Below are positions 48,795-59,054 of a stretch of 64,000 nucleotides of DNA, piece by piece. The stretch is from assembly GCA_047967505.1 (NCBI GenBank), contig CM106538.1; one strand, 5' to 3'. Under the pieces are notes generated by a model. It was not told where the DNA came from. It did not search any database and saw only the letters and a program-made list of their open reading frames with translations. The stretch's first letter is position 1. Each line of letters opens with the position of its first letter. The stretch comes from Dipteris shenzhenensis (taxonomy: Eukaryota > Polypodiophyta > Polypodiopsida > Gleicheniales). The position numbers were made by a program, and so were the translations under genes.

Positions 48795-49436
48795 TAAGCA
48801 TTTCTCCCTTACTTCTTGGTTTCATGGTATATTGCACATCATTAAACATTTAGGTTCTATAAGGCTCAATCATCTTTGTACTAGGAAGTGGCCATTCAGG
48901 ATTATCAAAGGTAGTAAAGGGAATTCATTGTATTGTTCCATGCTCACCCTCATTATTAAATAGGATGGACATTAAATCATTCAAAAAATTCCATTTTTCT
49001 CAATTTTTATGGAGTGCAAACTTCATTTACAAGCCTCGATAGTTCAGCATGGAGTACATGCAATAGCCCAGTTAGCCCTCTTGAAGGCTCCCACTTTAAA
49101 ATTTTTGAAGGTATATATCTCTACAACACATTATTCATTGTTAGAAACAACTAAAAATCATAGACACACTCAATTAAGTAACATCTTAAGACTTACAATT
49201 GGGTCTTCGATATGGAAGGGCTTCATGAGGATGAACATAAATATCCTTGTGTGTGAAGATGTTACATGTTTTTCCATCTCTATCCTCCACTGCAATGTTC
49301 TAGAACATCATGACCATTATCACTAATATCATCAATTTCTCTTATTTCATCGTTTATCCCATCGATCACTTTGTCTATTTTTCTTTATGGTCCCATATTA
49401 TCATTCTCAATACAAGACAATTATTTTATACTAGTG
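45175..49436. other. Intergenic, no gene recognised
   Basis: Short ORFs only. A mildly GC-richer patch at 46150-46800 has minus-strand frames (EAPAIDVVRGGENKKKLDV.., LNWSVPKDSTWISFSGSF..) that might be remains of a protein but match no family I know. (CT)n lies at about 48762-48791. 47100-48600 shows nothing. Confidence 0.45.
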
Positions 49437-49596
49437 AGCATGTTTGAGTCACTTGTAGCACAAGACAAGTCTTCTATACCAATGAGCATGTTAGAGTCAC
49501 TTGCAACACAAGATAAGTCTTCTATATCAGTGAGCATAATCGAGTCACTTGCAACACAAGATAAGTCTCTTATATTGGTAATCATATTAGAATCAA
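49437..49596. repeat. 48-bp tandem repeat, about 3.3 copies
   Basis: Units of the type AGCATGTTTGAGTCACTTGT followed by AGCACAAGACAAGTCTTCTA. In the plus frame it translates to ESLxxQDKSSI repeats (within 49371-49646), but no flanking gene supports coding. Confidence 0.85.
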
Positions 49597-49627
49597 TACC
49601 ACTTATTCTAATATCCACAATACATGT

Positions 49628-49928
49628 GAGCATGTCAATATGGTAGTCTTAAAAGCTGCTTCAACTTCTTGATGTGGAGCCCATTTGTGTCACAATACTT
49701 TTCTTATGATAATACTTTGTTGTGTCTTCTACCACATTGAATGAAACTATCTTACACAAATTTTTATCAAGAAAAAAAACCCCCATTTGACAATATTATG
49801 GACTTGTAGATGAGACGTAGTATTATGGACTAGTAGATGAGATGTACCATTCATTATACTTTGAATGATGCCTGCACTAGTCACCTGAATTACCTCCACC
49901 ATATAAAGAAAATTCTTAGCATAGCCCT
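49628..49928. repeat. Direct repeat of ~300 bp, copy 1
   Basis: Starts GAGCATGTCAATATGGTAGT and ends AGCATAGCCCT. A related copy lies at 50316-50606. Inside, ATTATGGACTTGTAGATGAG is itself nearly repeated. Confidence 0.85.
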
Positions 49929-50315
49929 TAAATCTACCAACTACTAAAACTTCTCTTAAGAAAAAATCTCAACTTTTTTGCCCTTGAAATAAGTTTTCTA
50001 GATATCTTGAAGTATACCTTTGGAACGATTTCATCTCGATCCCAAAGAGTTCTATGTGCTTGCATATAAAAAATGTCACATTGTAACAGATCACCCAATG
50101 TTTCGAAGTCTCCATGTGGATATTTTAAGTGTACTTCAGGACTTATCACATCAGTGATTATCGCTACGCATCTTCTCTCACCACAATGTTGGAAATGACA
50201 CACATGTATATGATCAAGACTATGTATTTGTCCACTTCATCCTTCTTGTATAACACCACATGTATAGAAACCTCTTCTGCATTAACACCACTCAGTATAA
50301 GTCGTGAATACCTAT

Positions 50316-50606
50316 GAGCATGCCAATATGGTAGTCTTAAAAGCCGCTACAGCTTCTTGACTTAGGATCCTGTTTGTTTCTTCTGATAGTACTTTGTTGT
50401 GTCTTCCACCACATTGAAGGAAATTGTCTTGCACAAATTTTATTTCAAAGAAGCTAAACCCCATTTGAGAGTAGTATGGACTTGTAGATGAGACATAGTA
50501 TTATGGACCTATAGATGTGATGTACTATCCATTGCATTTTGAATGACACCTACACTAGTTAGCATAATTGCCCCCACCATACAAAGAAAATTCTGAGCAT
50601 AGCCCT
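50316..50606. repeat. Direct repeat of ~290 bp, copy 2
   Basis: Diverged copy of 49628-49928, offset about 685 bp. The segment between is unique-looking. Confidence 0.85.
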
Positions 50607-50996
50607 CTTCTGCCTTGAAATAATAGGTTAGGCTGGTGTACACCTTACCTGTTCCTCAAATCTACAAATTTTGATGATTTTGAACAACAGGTTGTCAGCA
50701 CCCCTTTTGCCCCTCTAGCCTATTGCATGTGCAACAAGTTGGGGATGCATATTTGTGTGTGCAATAGGTTGGGTGCCCTTCCAACCTATTGCACACACAA
50801 AAATTTTGGTTGGGGGTGCACAAGACTTGTTGCTCAAATTATCAAATTTGGCTAATTTGAGTAAAAGGTTGGGTGCACACCAAACCTATTGCATAGGCAA
50901 TAGGTTATGTGCATCTCCAACTTACTACGTGTGCAACAACTTTGGGGTGCACACAACCTATTGCACAAATCAATAGATTTATAAATTGTTGATTGC

Positions 50997-51180
50997 AGTT
51001 TAGGGTTTAGCTAGGGTCTAGGGTTTAGCTAGGGTCTAAGATCTAGGTTTTAGGGTCTAGGGTCTAGATTGTAAGGGTCTAGGTCTAGGATCTAGATTAT
51101 AGGGTCTATGATGTAAGGGCAAGGGTCTTGGGTCCAGGGTCTTGGGTTAGGGGTCTAAGGTTTAGAGTTTAGGGTTATGG
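50997..51180. repeat. Degenerate telomere-like (TTTAGGG/TCTAGGG)n tract
   Basis: About 180 bp of 6-8-bp units such as GTTTAGGG, GTCTAGGG and CTAGGGTC. The plant telomere repeat is TTTAGGG; here TCTAGGG variants dominate. It is interstitial, since repeats and ORF remains lie on both sides. Confidence 0.75.
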
Positions 51181-51181
51181 C

Positions 51182-53290
51182 TCAACATAGTTGGACAAGC
51201 ATCTTATGCGCAAATTGTATGAAGATACGAGGATAAATAAAAGACCAAATGTAAGCAATATCACTCTTTGTCCCATGATGTTTAAGAGAAGCAGATGATC
51301 CTCTATTGCATGATGTCACATTCCAAAAGCGCCGAGACTTCCTCCAAGTCTTTAAAGACTTCAAAAAGAGTCACTGTGTCCTTTCAGCGGGTTTATACCA
51401 AAGCAAATACAATAGTGACTTGAAGAAGACATATATGTTAGTAAAGAACATATTCTTGTACAGATGAAGGTTTGAGCCCATTCATGGGCAGCACTTTTGT
51501 GAAGCTTGCAAGATCGCCCTTGATGACGGATGAAAAGGAAACTTGAGTGGATGGAAAAGTTTCAACTGGTCATTTGTTACATATGCATATTGAATGCTAA
51601 CTCAAAGTACATTCTTGAATCAAAAAGGTTAAATTTGGCTCCATTTATGATGAAGAAACTCTCAACTCTTTCTGAGGTCCCAACAAAGGTAAGGAAGTTA
51701 TGGATCAAGTGTGGCAAGCCACAAACACTAAAGGGCAAGAGACATACAACTAAATACATGGCGAAATGGAGTCACTTCTACCGATGCTTGAAGGGCATAG
51801 TAAATGATACTCTACCATGTGTCTAGGATCTCAAGGGCACAAAATATAGGGATTATACTTGCATTGTGTTTCATGAGGATCCAAACTTTCAATGTGTCTT
51901 GGATGTTTGTCAAGCATATGAAATAGGGAAGATATCCTACGAGGCACCAGAGCATACGGTAAATCACAAGAAAGCAATAGTAAGACAGATCTGGTGGAGA
52001 CCATTAAGGTTCGTTCCATATGAAATAACAAAAGCCATATGCCAGCAAATCCTTAGTGGCACGACTGCTTCTTTGAAAAGAAGAGCAAGCATAGCCGCTT
52101 GGATAAAGTGTCACTCAAATGGCCAAATTGAAGCTCCTCTCTCAGCATTACTTTTTCTTGTTGAGTTCAAATGAGGAGTTAGTCGGCAAAATAGTTAATG
52201 TGGATAAGAAAAAGTACTTGGCCTGGATCGAATGATTGACAAGACGTGATTGGACAGTGGTCGAGTTCAATGGTCACCAACAAAGGATTTGAGAGATAAA
52301 ATGGCAAAGGTTAGAGACAGATTATACAGAGATCAAGAAGAAGAGCTTGAATCACACAGTGCAAGGTACAACAATTCTTGGTTCTTCTTTCAGCTTCTCC
52401 TATGATTACACGTGACTCAAGGAGGTGAGAGAAAACCAAAACATCCCTTTAGGCTGCCTACTTGTATCAAAGGATAATACAAAATCTACACGCATCAATG
52501 GCATTGATACATATTGTTTCATGGCAGTGACCATTCATACTTGGGAGAATCCATGTGTCTTTTTCATGGATAAGTTGCATGACCTTAGAGTGCTAAGGAT
52601 AGTTGATCTTGTACGGTTTATCATAGAAGGTCCTTTTGCAGACAAGAAAAGATCAACATTGGTTTTTTTTATGATAGAAGCACAAATGGATCCCCTATAT
52701 GCCAGTTTGACATCAGGCTTTGGGAAATTTATTTTAAAAGTATACCATGGTATAGTCCTACGCCATCATGTGAACGTCCTAGAAGACACAACCATTCAAT
52801 CAAGGGGTGGTGGTACTCTAATTGAAATCCTCATAAAGTTTCTCCACATCTATCACTTTGAGGATAAAATGCTTGATGTAGCAATCCCAGCCTAATAGAG
52901 GAGATGGTAGGAAACTTATTGAACGATAAAAGGATGGTAGCATTGTATCGAATGCTAAAAATTTGCTACATCAAGATATAAATGTAAATGTCATTGATAC
53001 CCCCCATCCAATTCAGCTTTTTGACACATATTGTTGTACTATCTTCTTGAATATCAAAATCCCAAAGAAGAGGATAAAGAAGATAGTAACTCAAGGGCTA
53101 ATGACTCTAGCTCAGGTGATGAGGAGATGATAGCTCTAAATCCAATGTGAGGGGCAATGAAAAGAAATATGATGAAGATGGGGGGGAATCTAGGATCACT
53201 AAGAGTCAAGGTCCTCCTCGTCATATAGAAAGGCGAGAGGCAAGTAGTAGTCCACCACATCACAAGAAAAGATTAAGGCTATAGAAGTTG
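51182..53290 (+). pseudogene. Unrecognised decayed ORF, ~450+ codons
   Basis: Frame 51530-52174 is open except for one stop at 51824. It reads MKRKLEWMEKFQLVICYICI ... KLWIKCGKPQTLKGKRHTTK ... AIVRQIWWRPLRFVPYEITK. After a gap, another frame (52425-52895) has CVFFMDKLHDLRVLRIVDLV, DPLYASLTSGFGKFILK and SRGGGTLIEILIKFLHIY. An acidic, Lys-rich tail follows (53060-53270). Upstream, RRDFLQVFKDFKKSHCV and QSKYNSDLKKTYM at about 51330-51440 may belong to it. The composition looks protein-like, so this was probably one gene of about 600 residues, from a transposon or host. I do not recognise a family. Confidence 0.45.
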
Positions 53291-54429
53291 AAACATGAGC
53301 CTAGAAATTAAAACCCAGTAATCCACCCAAAGTCTCAGTTGAAGGATAGGGAAGAGGAACAAGCAAGGAAGCCTTACCTATAGAACGTAATAATAAGCCA
53401 AGACCTAGTAAGAAAGAGTTACCAAGAGACACTAACAAGTCTACACCTATAACCTCTATGCATTTAGCCTCATAGAATCTAGAGCAGCCCACTAGGAGCC
53501 TATTAGTGAAGACCTTGATGGTCAAGGGCCTAGTATTGAAGAGCTTGGTTCTCAAGACCATGGTAGCTAAGGGCTTGGTAATCACAAGCTTTGAACTTCA
53601 ATGTAAAATGAATATTGGAATAAAGCAATTTACTTTTGGATCTAATTAATGTGTATGACTAAGTACATTGTTTTTCATTTGTCTTGGTGTCTTTACTCTC
53701 ATTAATGGCATTTACTCATTAATACTTAAGAGTGTATTTTTATATCAAGAAGGTGTATATGTATGCCACGTTTCTAAGAGAATTGATCATCTATTGATGT
53801 TCTTAAGAAATGATAGTTCAAAGTACAATTTTCATGGAAAGTTTTTGACTTGGAGCAAATATAACTTTTATTTTGAGCTTGTTTACAGCATTATTCATTA
53901 TTTTGGCTCAAGAATTATAATTTTTCAAAGGTTAGATTAATCATAGCTAATATTTGGTTAATATTAAAAGAGTCTAGTGTTTGATTAAACATAGTAAGTA
54001 TTTTAGTAATCTCAACAAGTATTTGGTTATCTCACCACACTTTGGTATTGAAAGTTATCTTTAAAAATCTCAATAGCACACTATTCATGCAGTGGCTCCT
54101 AATCCTAATGGCTCCTCCGACTTCAAAAATTCACAGCTCTCACCTCACAACTCTGATTCACTTCAAACCCACAACAAGATTTCTCTAATTTTGCCTACAA
54201 AATTCCCATACAGCTTTGCCTCCCTCCTCCCTCCTTCTCCTATGGGATTGACTCCTATTTCGCTCTACGAATTCAATTAACTAATCTAAATCGCTTTTCC
54301 TAATCTCAAAATTAACCTAAGCTTTAATCTATTATCTCACTGCTCTCCCTCCGCCTTGCCTCTCCTCGGCTCTGCCCTCCGCACTTCTCTCATTCTCTCT
54401 AATGGCAACTACGACCCCCCGAGTGGCTA
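53291..54429. other. Non-coding, no gene recognised
   Basis: 53390-53590 has short internal repeats (AAGAGCTTGGT, AAGACCTTGATG). 54300-54420 is C/T-rich. Confidence 0.4.
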
Positions 54430-54805
54430 TTGCATCTTGAACGACAGGGACCCAAAGACGGTTGTTTGCAATGTTTCTAAGCTTCATTTATCATAGTTGA
54501 GGTAGTTGAAGCCGCATTTTTTTCCTTGATTGCCTTCCCATTCAGGGCTGACAGGCCAATTGCTCGATAAGTTTGGCTTGGTCATTTTACACTCAGGATG
54601 CTCGAAGGCAGGAGACGAAGGTTGTTTGGCTTGTAGGAGAGAGCGATAGATAAGGATGGAGGATGATTTCAACCCATGATTTCATCAAGTGAGCCATGGA
54701 ATTGCCATCACAGACATTGTGATGGAGTTGGATAGTGACACAAAGGCCTCCACAATCGAAATGGGTAACCCGCAATGCAACTTTTTTCTAGCGACAGATG
54801 ATGGT
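54430..54805 (-). pseudogene. BAHD acyltransferase fragment, frameshifted
   Basis: BAHD enzymes transfer acyl groups from CoA thioesters to alcohols or amines. Minus-strand frame: VALRVTHFDCGGLCVTIQLH then HNVCDGNSMAHLMKSWVEII. HHNVCDG (54724-54704) is the catalytic HxxxDG motif, preceded by the usual VTxFxCGG. A +1 shift then gives YRSLLQAKQPSSPAFEHPEC, the family's PxxDRSLLxAxxPPxPxFxHPEY block. Farther on, YLNYDK is followed by a stop. No DFGWG motif is found. An AG acceptor after a TC tract (near 54790) suggests that an intronic copy was broken. Confidence 0.8.
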
Positions 54806-54822
54806 GGTGAGAGGCAACAGAT

Positions 54823-54825
<3 letters not shown>

Positions 54826-54880
<55 letters not shown>
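54826..54880. repeat. (GA)n microsatellite
   Basis: About 27 GA units directly upstream (minus-strand sense) of the BAHD fragment. Confidence 0.97.
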
Positions 54881-54882
<2 letters not shown>

Positions 54883-55160
54883 GAAGGCAGCTAGACACAG
54901 ACTGAAAGAGTGAGGAAGGCGAGATATCTATAAGGGAGAGATGGAGGCAGTAAGGCGGTGATGGGAGGATCACGAAACTTCTGGAATCCCCCCTTCTCGA
55001 ATGCTTCGTGACTACTGTTAATGCATCTAATTTTTCTTGTAATGCTTAGGTTAATCCCTTAATTCACACCTCCCACCTTATGTGTTAATTCAAATACCCA
55101 TTTGTTGAGCATCGTGGGCACCTATTCATCATTAGCACAATATTTATCATAGGAAATATT

Positions 55161-55460
55161 TATGTAATCTTAGCTATTTTTCCACTAAAGTTTGGTTTTA
55201 AAAGTTAGCTTCAAAATAGCATTAGCAGTGTATTCATGATTTTTGGACATTTTTTATGTCCAGTTTTGAAATTGGACTTAACACAAGTCCAAAAATTTTG
55301 AATAGTGTTTATGTAATCTTAGCAGTTTTTTCACTAAACTTTGGTTTTAAAAGTTAGCTTCAAAATAGCATTAATAGTGTATTCATGATTTTTGGACATT
55401 TTTTATGTCCAGTTTTGAAATTGGACTTTACACACAAGTCCAAAAATCTTGAATAGTGTG
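55161..55460. repeat. 148-bp tandem repeat, two copies
   Basis: TTATGTAATCTTAGC starts at 55161 and 55309. Each unit holds TTGGACATTTTTTATGTCCA and TTGGACTT..AAGTCCAA, both inverted, so single strands could fold. Confidence 0.9.
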
Positions 55461-56044
55461 TTCGAGCCATTCTCAACCTCATACAAAAACTTCATAAAAC
55501 TAGTCAACCAATGGAATTGTGAAGCTTGTGAAGAGACTCAATCTGAAGGATATATCTTCCCATCAAGCCATAGATCCATATGTTTTCTCCCTTTATTTTG
55601 AAGATAGTTGATATCATTTTCACTTGTTAAAAAGCATTCATTCTCTTTAAAAATGGAGCATTCCAACATCAACTTGAAACTGAATGTCCACTTTTCTCTT
55701 ATTCCCAACAATAACTCAAATTTTGACACATGAAATAAAAGCCTCTATAAACAACAAATGACATATAAATAAAAATCTAAGAAAACATAGGACATAGCCA
55801 AAAACTATTATAACAAAGCAACTATAGAAATTAATAGATTTTTGACTAAAAATCTAAACAGATATCAAAATACAGATATTTAAAAAAACTTACACAAACT
55901 TAGATACAACACACAATTAATAGACAACAATAAACAAAACACAACCAAACAACCAATGGCATATGGACATGTTCAAAATTCATTGTCAAAAATAATAGAA
56001 TGCATAAATGAAACATAAATACAATTATTCTCACTAAACTAGTT

Positions 56045-56560
56045 GTATCATAAGAGGAGCCTAAGCTTTGAGGTTCCACAAATCAATACATACCTAGAGC
56101 TTGAGTATGTTTGCGAAGTTGTCTTCCTCATATACTTCAACTTCCCCTTGAAACTTCTCTACAAAAAAATTCATTGTTATAGAATAGTTTTAATAAAGTT
56201 TCACATCAAAAAATTCATCCAAAGCTCGATCAAATTATGAATAGATTATAATGCTTGTATAGCAATGACTTCAAAAGTAAAGTTTCACTAAACATTGCAT
56301 TATAAAAACTTCAAATGTAACTTATTCCCCTTATACTTTACTAGTTATAATTCAACAGAAGCCTAAGCTTTAAGGTTCAACAAATCAATACATACCTAGA
56401 CCTTAAGTATGTTTGAGAAGCTTGTCTACCTCAATTTACTCCACTTTTCTACTCGAAACTTGCCTACAACAAATGTATTGCTACAAAAGATTCAAAAGCT
56501 ATTTTGAAAAATCTTTCATATCAAATAGGAGAAAGCAAGGGAACGTATGCTCAAGAATTC
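56045..56560. repeat. Diverged tandem repeat, ~305-bp offset
   Basis: GAGCCTAAGCTTTGAGGTTC followed by AATCAATACATACCTAGA at 56057 recurs near 56360 with changes. Downstream 56590-56800 repeats GGGATAGGGAAGGGGG three to four times. No coding potential. Confidence 0.75.
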
Positions 56561-57423
56561 ATCCAAATCTCTATCAAATTGCATCCAAACATGAGGGATA
56601 GGGAAGGGGGACACTTGGGAGATGGAATGATGACGGATATGATGAAGTTACTTTAAAGCATTATAATATTTTTTTTAGGGATAGGGAAGGGGGAGACATG
56701 GCATTATAACGCTTTGAAGTGAACTTCATACAAGCATTACAATGTTTGAGGTATAGGGAAGGGCACCCAACCTTGAGGGATAGGGAAGGGGGAAACATGG
56801 GAGATGGAACGTAGGAGTTCAATGGGAGGGTTTGATTTCAATTGATTTGGATCAGGTACAAGTTTGGTTACATTTTATATGGAGGTGAGGGCTCGAGTAG
56901 GAGAGCTGCATCTGAATTTGAATTGAAAAATGGGACCCCACAAGCAATTTTATATTCCAATTTATTCACCTTGCTCTGCAAAGACTCTCTTATAGGACCC
57001 TTTTTTCAGTCCAAATTGTTTGTAGTGTTTCATGTATTTGTCAAGAAAACCCTCAAAAACCATTTTCATATTATGTCCTCTACTATTAGAAGAAATATCA
57101 CTACAAAGATAAATCTTTCTTATACACCATGGACTAAGGTGAATCAATTGCATAAATTGAAACTATAACAAATGTGACTAAAAGATGACCCTAGTCTTGA
57201 AAGACAACCTGAAAAACACCCAAGTATTTCTTGCGCAAGGGAACGAGATAAACCCACACACAAAGTTTTAAGTCAAAATAATTGTATGCATATGTCATTT
57301 AGTAAGTTACCCTCAAGGAAATTGTATGTAGCATGTTATTAGTAAATTACTATGAGGTTAGACTATCATAATTGTCGCATACCGAAGCTAGCATGCGTGC
57401 GTGCGTGTGTGCATGTGTGTTTT

Positions 57424-57458
57424 GGGGGGGGGGGGGGGGGGGTTGTGTGTGCCCTATG

Positions 57459-57508
<50 letters not shown>
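57424..57508. repeat. Poly(G) run plus (GA)n
   Basis: About 18 consecutive G (57425-57442), then TTGTGTGTGCC, then about 23 GA units. Confidence 0.97.
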
Positions 57509-57510
<2 letters not shown>

Positions 57511-59054
57511 TTTCTTATAAAGGATTGAAACATTGTGGTGCAACAAACTCATAGACCAACAAGAATCAAGAAACCCTAGTATGAAACCAAAAGACACTCA
57601 AGATGGTGTTTATCTTCATGAGGCTACTTAGAAATCCGTTTACATGGATGGAGAGCATTCCTTGAATTTAATAGTCAAGGATACTAATTATTGAAGAGGG
57701 AAGGGAGGTTGTTTAGTCTAGTCAAAATGTATCTTGATCAATCGACATGGGCCATTAGAAAGACCATACAATGGTTCTATTGAATCCAAGCGTATACATA
57801 TACATGGCATGGATTTCCTCTATCAAAGGCTATGTTGGTTTATTGGTTTAGTATGGCTTGAAAAACCTTGTAAACATATGATCAAGCAGAGGTTCTTGAT
57901 AAAGGAAATGCTAGGACTGGCTGTGCAATGTTTTGCAAATGCACGAGATGGCAATGATGAAAGGGTAAAACTGTCCATGCGGAGATAAGCGTGTAAGCAA
58001 AGCTTGGACGAGTATGATTCTAACGAATCCAAAGAGCCAAGGTTGAATAGAACTCATGGCTAGCTCGTTATGGCAGTAGTCAACACCAATATCAAGGGGT
58101 GAACAGAACTCTCATGAGCACATGGACCTGTGCCAAAAAACTATTCTCATGTTGCCCATCAATGTGTTTGTTGCTTACAGTCTAAGTAGCTCTAGGAAAG
58201 ATATGTGTTATATAAGCAGCAAACATACTTCGGATGTGAAGCATCAAGTTTGAACTCAAAGTGCGATTGAAATCAACTTTGCCTTGAGTAGATATGTAAC
58301 TGGCCGGCTTTGCTCAATAAAATATTTGATAGCACTCCATAATGAGCTTTCTAACATGGGACATTTGTTTGCCTTGCATTAGGATTCAGAGCTGGCATGG
58401 TGCAAAACTAATATTCACTTTCCCGTGTGCCACACCCCAAACAAATCAACAATATCGATCATTAAGCTGCTAGCATGACCTTAGTCTACAGTAGGACATC
58501 AAAAATAGTAACTTGTATACAATATAAACCCTATAAGAAAAAATCTGCATTTTTACAGTAACCATGTCTGGACCTCCCATAGTTACTTAACTGGCCAATT
58601 ACGTTCATGTTCTATTGACAAATAATCAAGGCCTGCAAGAAAGTTTTGAAAATCATGCAAACACGTTCTATTAAGAATTGCACCAATTGTGGCAGGCATA
58701 CAATACTTAACTTTTCTAGTCATCCAAGTAACTTTCCTTTAGAAACAGAGAGAGCTACTCTTAGTTCAGTTTTGCAGAACTACACTAGATTATGTATCAG
58801 GTAACAGGTGCATTAACTCCTTTATAACCCACAAACCATTTGGTCCATTGTCTCAGTTTTTACGAAAAAATACTGTTACAATTATATTTGTAGAAAAAGT
58901 ATTTTCCTGTGACAGACCTTGCCAATGTTAGATTTACAAAAGCTTCACTATTACTGGACCATTCCCACAGGGTGAGAAGAGGATCAGATAAGAACAATAC
59001 ACACACACAGTATGTTTTGGCACAGGTCTAAGTATCTGCTATACAAGTACTAAA
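57509..59054. other. Intergenic; 3' side of the PHD-family gene
   Basis: No gene supported. The part nearest 59054 is probably the 3' UTR of the minus-strand gene. CACACACACA lies at 59001-59008. Confidence 0.45.

Noticed and set aside
49371-49646. 91-codon ORF with ESLxxQDKSSI repeats
   Set aside because: Explained by the 48-bp tandem repeat; no flanking coding sequence.
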